From NCBI RefSeq assembly GCF_018294505.1, contig NC_057807.1:164835397-164899396 (forward strand): a stretch of DNA of 64,000 bases, given 5' to 3'. How positions within the stretch are numbered: the first letter of the stretch is position 1; every line of letters begins with the position of its first letter. The translations under genes and the position numbers were made by a program. The notes under the pieces are model-generated. The model was not told the origin of the DNA. It did no database searches and worked only from the letters and a program-made list of their open reading frames with translations. Positions 49,162 through 58,927 of this stretch are shown piece after piece. The stretch is from Triticum aestivum. Taxonomy: Eukaryota; Streptophyta; Magnoliopsida; Poales; Poaceae.

Positions 49162-50231
49162 ACGTTTTATGATGTAAAACAATATTTATGATGTAAGCGC
49201 CTTTTATACTTGTGCGTTCAAGTAATAGAATATCTCCTATGCGGCCGTTCATGTATACGTGTGTATAACCTGAAAGATGGCAGTCGTCGGCTTCAGCCCC
49301 CACGCACAAGGTGCGGGGGTGTTCGCAAAAAATAGCGCGTTTTCACACTTAATCCGACGTCTCGGTCCTGTAAAGGAGGTGGTAGCGTAGCAAACGAGGC
49401 AACCGGACTATAATGCTTTATCACTTTCACTTAGCCATGGAGTTCGAGGGTGGGGCTACGACATAGCCCCTGGGGGCACCGCGCTCTCCGAATTTGGGGC
49501 GCGTATGTGCCTGACCGGGAAACGGCCCTTCGTCAAAGCGGAGGAATTCTAAACATTCCCATGGTCGATCGAGTGGCTGACCAGTCTCTCGCTGTATCAT
49601 GACAGTCAGTTTTCGGCTTTCTCTACTGAGGTGCTCGCCCAGCCGAACTGGGGCACAATCGCAGTAGTTCTCCTGGTGCCGCGTTAGCCGATGATACGGA
49701 ACGTAAGGCAGCAAAACATAGGAGCCGGGCAAACCCAACATTTGACCAAAGACATGATTCGGAGCTGATGCATATAAGGCCTAACTCGAGATGCCGAACA
49801 CTCCCGAAGGTGTTCGGTCTTTACAATAGCGGGCAGAACAATGCCCTAAGCCCCTTGTGTCCAGGTACGGGCAGGTTCTTCTGGCGCGGCCGATGCCAAA
49901 ATGCCAGTCTCCACTCTGGTTATAATGGGAAACCAGGGGATTATAGCAACAAGAGAGAGTAAGAAAGGTTTACGTAGGGTCTTAGTCTGAAAAGAGTCCT
50001 TGAAACGGGTTCCTACTGCATGTCTGCGCCTGTGTCTCCGTTGTGCCGTATCCTGGACGGGTGTGCATGTTGTTCATCTGTAAAAAGAGAGGAACTTAGT
50101 TTGAAAAAGAAATCGTGCGAAAAGTTACAAAAAAAATTGAAATATAAATGTAGAAAGCTAAGCATATGGTAGCCCATTATAGCTTATATACACAAACCCT
50201 TGTAAGGGTGTGCGGCTAGGTAGCCCCTAGC
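49162..50231. other. Element E spacer between antisense gene and protease
   Basis: No gene supported. It should hold both 3' ends of the convergent transcripts. A 104-codon minus frame at 49427-49741 has no recognised domain. The usual pol is missing here. Confidence 0.6.
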
Positions 50232-50860
50232 TTATTTATTCCGGACTCGTCCAGCCGTGTCCGGGGTCTTAGCCGACCTTTTTAATGAAATAATGCAACG
50301 TGGACCGGGAATTTTAAGCGTAAGAGACGCGTAGTGTGGTATTGCGTTAAAGCGGACGAAAGCTTCTCGTCCCAGTAGTGCTTGATAGCTACTTTTGAAT
50401 GGGGCGACATGAAAGGTTAGCTTTCTCGTCGGAAGTTGTCAGGTGACCCGAACACAACTTCTAGTAATAATGAACCTGTGCACCTGGCGTAAGGGCCTGG
50501 CGCCACTCCTTTGAAGGAAGTGCGGCTATGTCGAATTGTAATAGGGTCTATCCCCATCCTGCGGATTGTGTCCAGATATAGCAGGTTTAAGTCACTGCCG
50601 CCGTCCATCAGAACTTGCGTAAATCGCAGTCCGTCTATTATGGGATCCAATATCAGAGCAGTCCATCCTGCGTTCCGGATACTTCTGGAATAATCCCGAT
50701 GGTCGAAAGTGATTGGTTTTGACATCCGATCCCGGTGTTCCGCTGGGGTGGACCGTGCGGCACTTGTCTTAGTGAGTGCCGTGTTGATTTTCCGTACTAT
50801 CACATGAAGTGAGTTTACTGTTTTGACTTCTTGTGGGTAAGTCTTCTGACTTCCGTTGTT
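50232..50860 (-). pseudogene. Element E aspartic protease, frameshifted
   Basis: In the frame of gag, after the TAG at 50863-50861. Motif MDGGSDLNLLY at about 50590 holds the catalytic aspartate. After SPDNFRRE a one-base loss near 50420 shifts the frame, and the usual C-terminus (LTFHVAPF, ALLGR) goes on to TAA at 50234-50232. It would cut gag. RT does not follow. Confidence 0.8.
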
Positions 50861-53233
50861 CTACTGATGTGGTGCGTCATCGTCCTCGCTTGGCCGATCG
50901 AGCCCCTTGTGTTTGGCGTTGAGCCTGCCGGACTGTTTGAAAACCCAACAATTTTGGTTGGTATGGTTTGCAGGCCTTCCGGAGGTACTGTGGATCTGAC
51001 ATATCCGATCCAAAATTTTGTTTAAGTTGGATAGCTCATCACTGTTGTCCTTAAGAGGCAGTGTTTTATTGTTTGGCCGCGGGCTTTTGAATCCGGCGTT
51101 GACCGCCGTGCTCTTTGGGGTTTTTTCTTTATTCCGGCGCTTATCTTTCCTGTGCCGTGATTTTCCGTTTCCATCTCTGATCTCGGATGTACTCGGGTCG
51201 CTGGTGCTGCATCTTGCTAGACAGCTGTCTTCTCCTGCGCAAAAGCGCGTCATGAGGCTTGTTAGCGCGGCCATTGTTCTTGGCTTCTCTTGGCCGAGGT
51301 GTCTGGTGAGCCATTCATCTCGGACGTTGTGTTTAAAAGCTGCTAGGGCTTCCGCGTCCGGACAGTCGACTACTTGGTTCTTTTTGGTAAGGAACCTGTT
51401 CCAGAATTTGCGCGCTGACTCTCCGGGCTGTTGAGTTATGTGACTCAGATCGTCTGCATCCGGAGGGCGGACATAAGTCCCTTGAAAGTTTGCTCTAAAT
51501 GCGTCCTCAAGCTCTTCCCAACTTCCAACAGTGTTTTTTGGGAGGCTTTTGAGCCAGTGCCGAGCTGGCCCTTTGAGCTTGAGGGGTAGATATTTTATGG
51601 CGTGGAGATCATCTCCTCTACCCATGTGTATGTGTAGTATGTAATCTTCTATCCAGACTCCAGGGTCTGTTGTTCCGTCATATGCTTCTATGTTTATGGG
51701 TTTAAACCCTGCTGGGAATTCATAATCCAGCACCTCATCGGTGAAACATACCGGGTGTGCGGCGCCCCTGTATTTGGGTGTGTCGCTGTCTTCAAACACT
51801 TGTCGTGTTGTGTTACTTCCTGGGGCCCTCTTTTTTGGCCCGTAGATGGACCTAGTTGGGCTATCTATTTTCCCAGGGTCATAGGTCGGCTTGTGTGCGG
51901 CGCCGTTTGCCGCTTTTGGCCTGTCATCTGGCCGTCTATCCGGCCAGGCGGCCTCTTTGTTTTTTGATGGTGAGGGCTCTATGGCTTCCTCGTCAAATTC
52001 TGGCAGCAGCTTGCGCTTCGGGTAGCTCTTTGTGTGATGGCCATTGCCATATTTGCTTGCGGTCTTTAGTATTTTGTTCCACTTCATTCTGAGTATGTCT
52101 TCCACTGTTTTGAGCTTCCATTTTTCCTTCTTCAAACTTCTTGCAGTGGCGACGAGTCTTTTGTGAAGGTGTTTGTGCTCCGGTGTGAGGTTGTCCGGAC
52201 TATTGGTTGCTCCGGGAAGGGGTTGATCATCCGGTTCGTCTTGTCCGGACAGTTGCTTGGTTGCATGTTCGTCGTCCACTGGTTGGCCCTGCTCTAACGC
52301 TGGGTCATTGGGAATGTTGTTCTTGCCGAGGCGGGGTTTAGGGCGGCGCTTGTGTCGCCGCTTTGGTTGTTTATCGGCGGGATTATCCTTTGCCGCGCCC
52401 CATTGATCCTCGTCGTCGCTCCCTTTTGGGGTATCCACCATATATACGTCATGTGACGAGGTGGCCTTCCAGTGCCTTGTAGGTGCTGGTTCTGGATTGT
52501 CTCCGTCATCGTCGTCCATACTGTCGATGTCTTCGGAGTCGTAGTTTAGCACGTCGGTTAAATCGTCGACGGTGGCTACGAAGTGGGTGGTGGGTGGGTT
52601 TTGAATTTCTTCGTCGTCCACGTCCCAACCATCCCGGCCATAGTCCGGCCAGGGCTCTCCGGATAACGAGAGATGCTTCAGCGAATTTAAGATGTCGCCG
52701 GAGGGTGAGTGCTGAAAGATGTCCGCAGCGGTGAATTCCATGACCAGCGTCCAATCGGATTTGACTGGCGCGGGCGTAGGAGGGTCGGAGTCCGGTAGAG
52801 AGTCCGGCACCTTGGAGTCACGAGCTATATGCGGGACAAGGTCAGTGTTCGGCTCCATCGCCATAGAAGTTGCAGCCCCCGAGGCAGTGTCCAGCCACCC
52901 GTCCTTGATCTGCGCGATCGGCTCCGGACTATAAATCAGAGCGGATTTGAGTGCCGCTTCCAAGACGCTGTCCGGCGGTAGAGTTAGGTCGTGCCCATCA
53001 TGACAGTGCGGCACGCTCGGCTGTGGCTCGGATCTGTCGAGGATCAAGTCCCCGCAGATATCGCCCGTGAAGTTTAGGCTTCCAAACCTGACCTGACGGC
53101 CAGGGGCGTAGCTTTCGATCTGCTCCAGATGGCCAAGTGAGTTGGCCCGCAGAGCGAAGCCGCCGAATACGAAGATCTGTCCGGGGAGAAAGGTCTCACC
53201 CAGGACCGCATCGTTGTTGATTGAAGAGGCCAT
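50861..53233 (-). CDS. Element E gag
   Basis: Open for about 790 codons from ATG 53233 (MASSINNDAVLGETFLPGQ) to TAG 50861-50863. The frame extends upstream into the LTR, but this ATG is the first after the LTR and gives the usual start. The N-terminal half is acidic and proline-rich with basic KRRHKRRPKPR. The retrotransposon gag core follows (YDGTTDPGVWIEDYILH, KGPARHWLKSLPKNTVGSW, then an FWNRF motif). A short C- and H-containing end lacks a canonical CCHC knuckle. The final TAG separates it from an in-frame protease and is probably a nonsense mutation. Confidence 0.88.
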   Translation of the reverse strand: MASSINNDAVLGETFLPGQIFVFGGFALRANSLGHLEQIESYAPGRQVRFGSLNFTGDICGDLILDRSEPQPSVPHCHDGHDLTLPPDSVLEAALKSALIYSPEPIAQIKDGWLDTASGAATSMAMEPNTDLVPHIARDSKVPDSLPDSDPPTPAPVKSDWTLVMEFTAADIFQHSPSGDILNSLKHLSLSGEPWPDYGRDGWDVDDEEIQNPPTTHFVATVDDLTDVLNYDSEDIDSMDDDDGDNPEPAPTRHWKATSSHDVYMVDTPKGSDDEDQWGAAKDNPADKQPKRRHKRRPKPRLGKNNIPNDPALEQGQPVDDEHATKQLSGQDEPDDQPLPGATNSPDNLTPEHKHLHKRLVATARSLKKEKWKLKTVEDILRMKWNKILKTASKYGNGHHTKSYPKRKLLPEFDEEAIEPSPSKNKEAAWPDRRPDDRPKAANGAAHKPTYDPGKIDSPTRSIYGPKKRAPGSNTTRQVFEDSDTPKYRGAAHPVCFTDEVLDYEFPAGFKPINIEAYDGTTDPGVWIEDYILHIHMGRGDDLHAIKYLPLKLKGPARHWLKSLPKNTVGSWEELEDAFRANFQGTYVRPPDADDLSHITQQPGESARKFWNRFLTKKNQVVDCPDAEALAAFKHNVRDEWLTRHLGQEKPRTMAALTSLMTRFCAGEDSCLARCSTSDPSTSEIRDGNGKSRHRKDKRRNKEKTPKSTAVNAGFKSPRPNNKTLPLKDNSDELSNLNKILDRICQIHSTSGRPANHTNQNCWVFKQSGRLNAKHKGLDRPSEDDDAPHQ

Positions 53234-53280
53234 CAAGCCTATCGGTGACGACACAGAGGAACTCTCAATGAAATCACCAA

Positions 53281-53792
53281 TGTCGGTGTCAAAACCGGCG
53301 GATCTCGGGTAGGGGGTCCCGAACTGTGCGTCTAGGCGGATGGTAACAGGAGACAAGTGACACGATGTTTTACCCAGGTTCGGGCCCTCTTGATGGAGGT
53401 AAAACCCTACGTCTTGCTTGATTGATATTGATATTGTGGATGTTTACAAGAGTGGATCTACCACGAGATCAAGGAGGCTAAACCCTAAAAGCTAGCCTAT
53501 GGTATGATTGTTGTAATGTATGTCCTACGGACTAGGGCCATCCGGTTTATATAGACACCGGAGAGGGCTAGGGTTACATAGAGTCGGTTACAATGGTAGG
53601 AGATCTACATATCCGTATCGCCAAGCTTGCCTTCCACGCCAAGGAAAGTCCCATCCGGACACGGGACGAAGTCTTCAATCTTGTATCTTCATAGTCTTGG
53701 AGTCCGGTCGATGATGATAGTCCGACCGATGATAGTTCGGCTGATGATGGTAATCCGGCTATCCGGACACCCCCCAATCCAGGACTCCCTCA
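53281..53792 (-). repeat. Element E 5' LTR
   Basis: 512 bp. In sense it ends CACCGACA and is followed by ttggtgatttcattgag, which is not a primer site I recognise. Confidence 0.97.
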
Positions 53793-54519
53793 ATCATCGA
53801 GAACTTTTAAGGGCTCATGAGAAGTTACGCTTTGAAAAGCTCAATCTTGAGCAAGAGCATGAGTTCTTAAAAGCAATCAATGATGATCTCCGTAAGAAAA
53901 GTTCTTCTTACATTGCCAAGCGTTTACTCTTATCTACTTACATGCCTCAAGTCAAGTCTAGTAACAAGTACAAGAAAGATCCTTCCTCTAGTAGTAACAA
54001 TAACAATGTCAAATCCAATATTGTTGCTTCTAGTAGTTCTCTTGATTCCACTAATGATTCTCTTAGCCAAGTTACACTTGAGCAAGAAAATAGCTTATTG
54101 AAGGGAATTACAGAGAAAGGTGTTTACAAGAACCTTGCCGAGAGTAAGCAATTCGAGGAAATTGTACGCAAGCAAGGAAGGCACCGGAAGAATCAAGGTG
54201 TTGGTTTTGAACGAAAGTTCAATGCCAATGGAGTTGAGTGGGAAGAAGATCAATACCCAAGACGAAGTTTGTTCCTCAACAAGAGAAGTATGATCCTACT
54301 TCCTTCAAAGGAACACAAGCACAAGATGATCTTCCACCACAAGACCACAAGAACAAAGGCAAGGACAAGCTTCAAGAAGAGATTGATGCATTTGAAGAAG
54401 CACCTAAGGCCTCCGTCAAGTGGGTTCCCAAGACTACGTCAAGTTCTACTTCATCAAGTACAACTACAACTCCAAGGATTCCCATCAAGATGATGTGGAT
54501 CCCAAAGAAGAAGAACTAG

Positions 54520-55396
54520 AGAGTTCTTGAGGGTGACTCCGCCAACATTCTTCACTCATATCATTATGGCAAGAACAACTGCAATCAACTTCCACATCTT
54601 GCACTAGTTCAGGGAGTCACAAACCCTCATGTTGGTAAGGCAAGGGACAAGGTAACCTAATGATTTCATGGACATCATCTTGTGTGTGCATCACTCTATG
54701 TCTATGGATATTCTTGTTTGTTCCTTGTGGGACTAACCCACGTAGGTAAGTTGAAAGTGCAACTCACTCCAAAGGATTGCTCCAAATGATCTACATCAAC
54801 ATTGAGCATCCGCATCTTGAACACCTACATGAAGTCATCATCGACAAAACCCAAGGTTAGTTCATCCCTCTAAAAGGGGATCTCACATCTAGGGGGAGCT
54901 TAACTCTAAGAATTGAGTCAAAGCAACTCTAATGGTGTGAACACATCAATGCATTATGTAAAAGTGGTAACCCCATTTGAGCTTAAACGATGAGTATGAC
55001 CTATGATCAAATGTTCTCATTTGACTCCTAAGTCAATATACTCATATATAGATGACCTAGTCATCGCCAATTGTTTGATAGATGCTAGAATTGGTTGTGC
55101 ATGTTTTGCCACATATTTCATTTGCCATCTTATTGTGTGAGCATGTTGGTGCATATTTTACTCATTCAAGGACATACACTTGTTGTTTTGATTGATTGGC
55201 TTCTTTTTATTTTTGCCAAGTGGATGGACAAGAATGCCTAAGAACCTTCTCTAGCTATCTATGCTTTTCTCGTCTCAAACTCTATTCATGCTACATCACA
55301 AAATTTGATCAAGTCAGATTCGAACTACTCTGTGTGAGGAGCACTCGGAGTCCCCGATTCGTCATAGACTTAAACTTCCAAACTTCTTTGTGATTC
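54520..55396 (+). other. Element C spacer where pol is missing
   Basis: No gene seen. AT-rich, without any integrase or RT remnant. Confidence 0.75.
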
Positions 55397-55562
55397 TCGG
55401 TCTGACCGATTCCTCCATTTCGGTCCTACCGAGATCACTAAGTCGATCTAGGTTTTCAATCTCGGTGCAACCGATTTGAACTTTTTGGTCACACCGAGTT
55501 GCTGTAACTGTACACAGTTATGCATCTCGGTGCCACCGAGTTGTTCCACTCGGTCACACCGA
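55397..55562. repeat. TCGGT-N3-ACCGA palindrome array before second ORF of element C
   Basis: Six copies with centres CTG, CCT, GCA, CAC, GCC and CAC; one has TTGGT as left arm. The last ends 11 bases before a TATA-like ctatattta. Confidence 0.87.
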
Positions 55563-55572
55563 CAGGGTCGGG

Positions 55573-55581
55573 CTATATTTA
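55573..55581 (+). promoter_or_regulatory. Internal TATA-like box of element C
   Basis: ctatattta, followed by a C-rich leader (55610-55760) such as follows the TATA box in plant LTRs. Its place after the palindromes mirrors the LTR. Confidence 0.6.
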
Positions 55582-55761
55582 GTCACAGGCAAAAATTTGG
55601 AAATTTCTCCGAACCTCTTCGCCCGTGCAATAGCTCGCTCTGCCATCAGGGTCTCTGGATCGTCTCCTCATCGCCAGCCGCCTCCTGTCGCTGGTCCCCG
55701 CCGCCGTCAACGGATTTCACCCCCGTCGTTGCCGCCGTAGCGAGTTCATCGCCAAGCTAGG

Positions 55762-56251
55762 GTATGGACTCGATCACTGTGCTATCCTCGTCCGATTCCT
55801 AGCACATTGTGTTCTTATTGATTCTTGCCACGATTGAAATGATCCTATCCAGTCAATGCAATCCTTAGATTAGATGAGATTCAAAATTTTAGGGTTAGGT
55901 TTCCGCCGAAACCATCTCGGACCCACCGAGTTGAAAAACTCGGTCCCACCGATTTGGCTAACGCCATTGCACTAGTGACTCTCGGTCTGACCGAGAATTG
56001 CTAATCGGTGACACCGATTTTAGGACTTTGTGAAACCCTAGCAGTCTCGGTGCCACCGAACTATGACTCGGTCCAACCGAGTTCATCAGTTTAGGTTCCA
56101 AAACTGCTTCGGTATCACCGAGTTTGAAAATCGGTTGATCCGAAATGCTTTCTTTGGAAAACTAAAACTGAATTTTTGAATCATTCTTTTGCAAAAATAT
56201 CTGCATTTTGTGATGCTCATCCACTCTATCTCATCTATAACTCTTCACAGG
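55762..56251 (+). other. Possible 5' UTR intron of the second ORF, with palindromes
   Basis: Donor in agggtatgg (GT at about 55762) and acceptor ttcacag at 56251; the ATG follows 22 bases later. Eight further palindrome copies lie at 55917-56143. The intron is inferred from the splice sites only. Confidence 0.45.
55917..56143. repeat. Second internal TCGGT-N3-ACCGA array of element C
   Basis: Eight copies with centres CCC, CTG, GAC, GCC, CCA and ATC among others; the first and last have one changed arm base. Confidence 0.85.
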
Positions 56252-56273
56252 GTCAGCAGTCAGTGTTTGCAGC

Positions 56274-58408
56274 ATGTCAGACCAAAGTGATAGCCAGAAT
56301 GGAGAAGAAGAGCAGATTCACATGAGTGAGGGCACTAGTCCCTCTAGCACTTCAGATGAAGGCAGCAGGAGCACCCCAAGCAATCTGCCTAAAGCTGCCA
56401 CTAGGACAAGGAAGAAGAGAACCTCAGATTCTAAGGATGAGGATTATAGAGCAGAAGAGGATGAGGCTACCTCCAAGAAGGTAGTGCTCAAAAATGAGTA
56501 TGCCTCAGCACAAAACACTAAACCGGGACTCAATAGGAAGGTTCCTGCCAAGAGGACACCTATGCTGAAGGTCACAGGATCTACTCAAGTGCCTGAAAAG
56601 TCTGAACCCAAAGAGGCACCTACAAAGAGAGTCACAACTTCCAAACCCAAGAAAGTTCCCACTGGAGAAACTATGAAGTTTACCATTGAATCAGAAGATG
56701 AAGCTGCTCAGGATAAGAAGAAGAAGAGAGCCAGAACCACTACTGCCCAGGTTCTTGGAAATCCCTCAATGAAGAGAGACTCTGAAGAGGAAGAAGAGGT
56801 TGCTGCACCAGCACCCAAGGCACAAAAGCTTATGGGTGATGTGAGATCAGGGGCTGCAACATCAAAGCCCAAGGAAGCACCCAAAGCTGCCCCCAAGCCC
56901 AAGCTTGCACCAAAGAGGAATACCAGGAGTATTCCAGCTGCTGAGAATAACAAGGCCCCAGTGCCTGAAGTTGCTGATGAGGAAGATGAAGAAGGACAAG
57001 TTCTGAGGAAGCTCAAGCCCAAGATACCAGACCACAATGATGCCCATCATGTGGCTGAGGACATGAAAATCAGAAGAGACTCAGGGTTGAGGCTATGGAG
57101 GATGACAGATCCATATGCCACAAGGAGAAGAACTGCTGTTGATTACAGGTTCCATACAAAGGAATAGAAGGACTTCTATGAGACAATCTTGTTGGAAAAG
57201 AAGCCCATAGTGTGTGATATGAGGTGGGTCGACTGGACCTACATGAAAGACAATGAAGAACACTATCCTAGAGTGCAAGACAGTTTTGTTGCTTGTGGAG
57301 TTGCAGATTTTGTTGGGCAAAAGCTCACCAACTAGAATGATGAACTCATTATGCAATTCTACTCCACAGCACACTTCTATCCAGATGGGAGGATAGTTTG
57401 GATGTCTAAAGGTACAAGGTACCAGTCAACAGTTGAGGAATGGGCAAAACTGATCAATGCCCCAAAGGAGAGTGAAGATGACTTGGATATCTATGCCAAG
57501 AAGAAGATGGACCACAATTCCATGGCACACATGTACAAGGAGATCCCAGACAAAGCTGTAGAGACACATAAGTTTGGGTCAGTCCACTTTCTTCTGTCGG
57601 GGCTGCCAACAATCAACTGTATCCTAAGGCACACTCTTTTGCCTAAGTCTGGTGACCACAACATGATTAGAGGGCATGCAATCAACATGTTGCATTTTTT
57701 GATGTGCCACGGAAATTCAAGGTCATGAGCCTTATGGTAGAGACCATTAAGAGGACTGCAGCAGACCAGAAAAGAAGTTGTGGATATGCCCCTCAGATTC
57801 GGGAATTGATTAACTCAAAGATGGGCACATGCAAATATCAATTGGATAAGGAACATTTTACTCTCTATCCAGACTTTGAGGACAATTAGGTTGTCATGAA
57901 TGAGAATGAACCATCATCAGTACAAGCTCAAGAGAAGAAGGAGAAAGCAAGGAAAGAGAAGGCTGCCAAGATGCCAACTCAAGAGGAGGCATCTGAGTAC
58001 TTTTTGAAGAACAAACAGGAGCAGCTTGGTTACTTGATAGCATCAACACTGAGGATTGAGAAGGGATTGGCCACCCTCACTCAAAATCAGCAGAGCTTGG
58101 AAAGAATCATGGAACTAAAATTCCATGATCTAGATGTCAAAGTAACTGAGATTTAGTCAGTTGTGGAGCAGCTACAAGATGACATGCAGGAGAGGTAGGG
58201 CAAGACTACCACTAATGTATTTGCCAAAGTGCCTAGAGCTCAGAGGTCAGCTACAGTGCCTGTGACAGACACCAGGGCCACATCATCTGCACCAGCTACA
58301 GCTCCAGTGCAACCAGCTCCAGCACCAACTCCTCCAGCTCCATCCACTTCAACTGAAGCCTTCGTTCTTGGAGTTATCCGGACACCACCACCTGAAGATC
58401 AAGCCTGA
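56274..58408 (+). pseudogene. Element C second ORF, five TAG stops and one frameshift
   Basis: ATG 56274 (MSDQSDSQNGEEEQIHMSEG). The first 240 residues are lysine-, proline- and glutamate-rich and look disordered. Then comes a folded part (DFYETILLEKKPIVCDMRWV, FYSTAHFYPDGRIVWMSKGT, FLLSGLPTINCILRHTLLP) that resembles the putative plant transposon protein domain found in many grass elements. A coiled coil and an alanine/proline-rich end follow, to TGA 58406. TAG at 57165, 57333, 57887, 58154 and 58196 and a frameshift near 57705 break it. It lies where Sire-like Copia elements carry an extra (envelope-position) ORF. I see no signal peptide. Function unknown. Confidence 0.75.
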
Positions 58409-58927
58409 GAGTCGATCTAGCACTATGCATTTTCTATGAACTTTTTGGTAACTTGTTGCCAAAGGGGGAGAAAATGTATAGATCATAGGCTTCGAGAGAG
58501 AGAGTGTTGCTTTTGTTCTCTCTTGCTTTGTTAGTTAAACTTGTTTGCTTTTGATTGCTTGAGATACTATGATGTTTTTGTGAGACATTGATGATCATGT
58601 GTTTGATCATAAGCTACACTTATGCATGTTTGATGATATTATCTTATCTATCCATATGTGATCATTCACTTTGCTTGGTGATGAGTGCATGTATTCAATC
58701 TTTTATCATTTTGAGCGATCCACCAAGATGTTTGTGACATGGAAGACTAACCCATGAGCCTAATTCCTTGTGCATTTGCAGTCCAAAGCAAATCTTAAAC
58801 TATGCACAAATTTAGGGGGAGCTCTTGCTTATCACATACTTCTCAAAGCGACGAGTTGTTCAATATTATTATCATTTGTCGAAGCTTTGATCTATATGTT
58901 GTCATCAATTACCAAAAAGGGGGAGAT
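58409..58927 (+). other. Element C 3' UTR and polypurine tract
   Basis: No gene seen. Ends in aaaaagggggagat before the LTR. Confidence 0.8.

Larger units (their letters stand above)
45240..53792 (-). mobile_element. Element E: pol-less Tat-like Ty3/Gypsy element with antisense gene
   Basis: TSD atcat (45235-45239 and 53793-53797). Two 512-bp LTRs. In sense (minus strand): 5' LTR, gag, broken protease, about 1 kb spacer, then the antisense gene read on the plus strand, short spacer, 3' LTR. RT, RNase H and integrase are absent. Gag type, antisense Transposase_28-type frame and its place before the 3' LTR fit the Tat lineage. 8553 bp in all. Confidence 0.94.
43780..54519 (+). pseudogene. Element C gag, split by element E
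   Basis: Parts 43780-45239 and 53798-54519. ATG 43780 (MASSEGNYHRRGPYFDG) opens a Copia gag of the UBN2 type with SKLDVLQSQLDKFKMKDGE, then a zinc knuckle (CYNCGRPGHYSNEC), an RS-rich basic region and an acidic stretch. After E it continues with a long coiled coil (HEKLRFEKLNLEQEHEFL) and a lysine- and threonine-rich end at TAG 54517-54519. Frameshifts near 43930 and 54255, TAG 44340 and TAA 45231 break it. No protease, integrase or RT follows. It would form the particle that packages the element's RNA. Confidence 0.85.

Noticed and set aside
49427..49741. Minus-strand frame of 104 codons in element E
   Set aside because: No domain, composition like the spacer, and no homologous frame known to me; left unannotated as gene.
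50861..53356. Gag of E starting inside the LTR at 53356
   Set aside because: The first 41 residues are LTR sequence; the ATG at 53233 just after the LTR is the better start.
55397..56143. CRISPR-like array or tandem satellite
   Set aside because: Units are 13 bases, spacing is irregular, spacers are not unique sequences of fixed length, and the context is a plant retrotransposon.
4170..58198. Use of TAG as a sense or read-through codon, since it is the main in-frame stop
   Set aside because: The TAG codons occur in unrelated elements along with frameshifts and catalytic changes; deamination at CHG sites explains them without a change of code. The TAG between gag and protease of E could act by read-through, but the protease is frameshifted as well.
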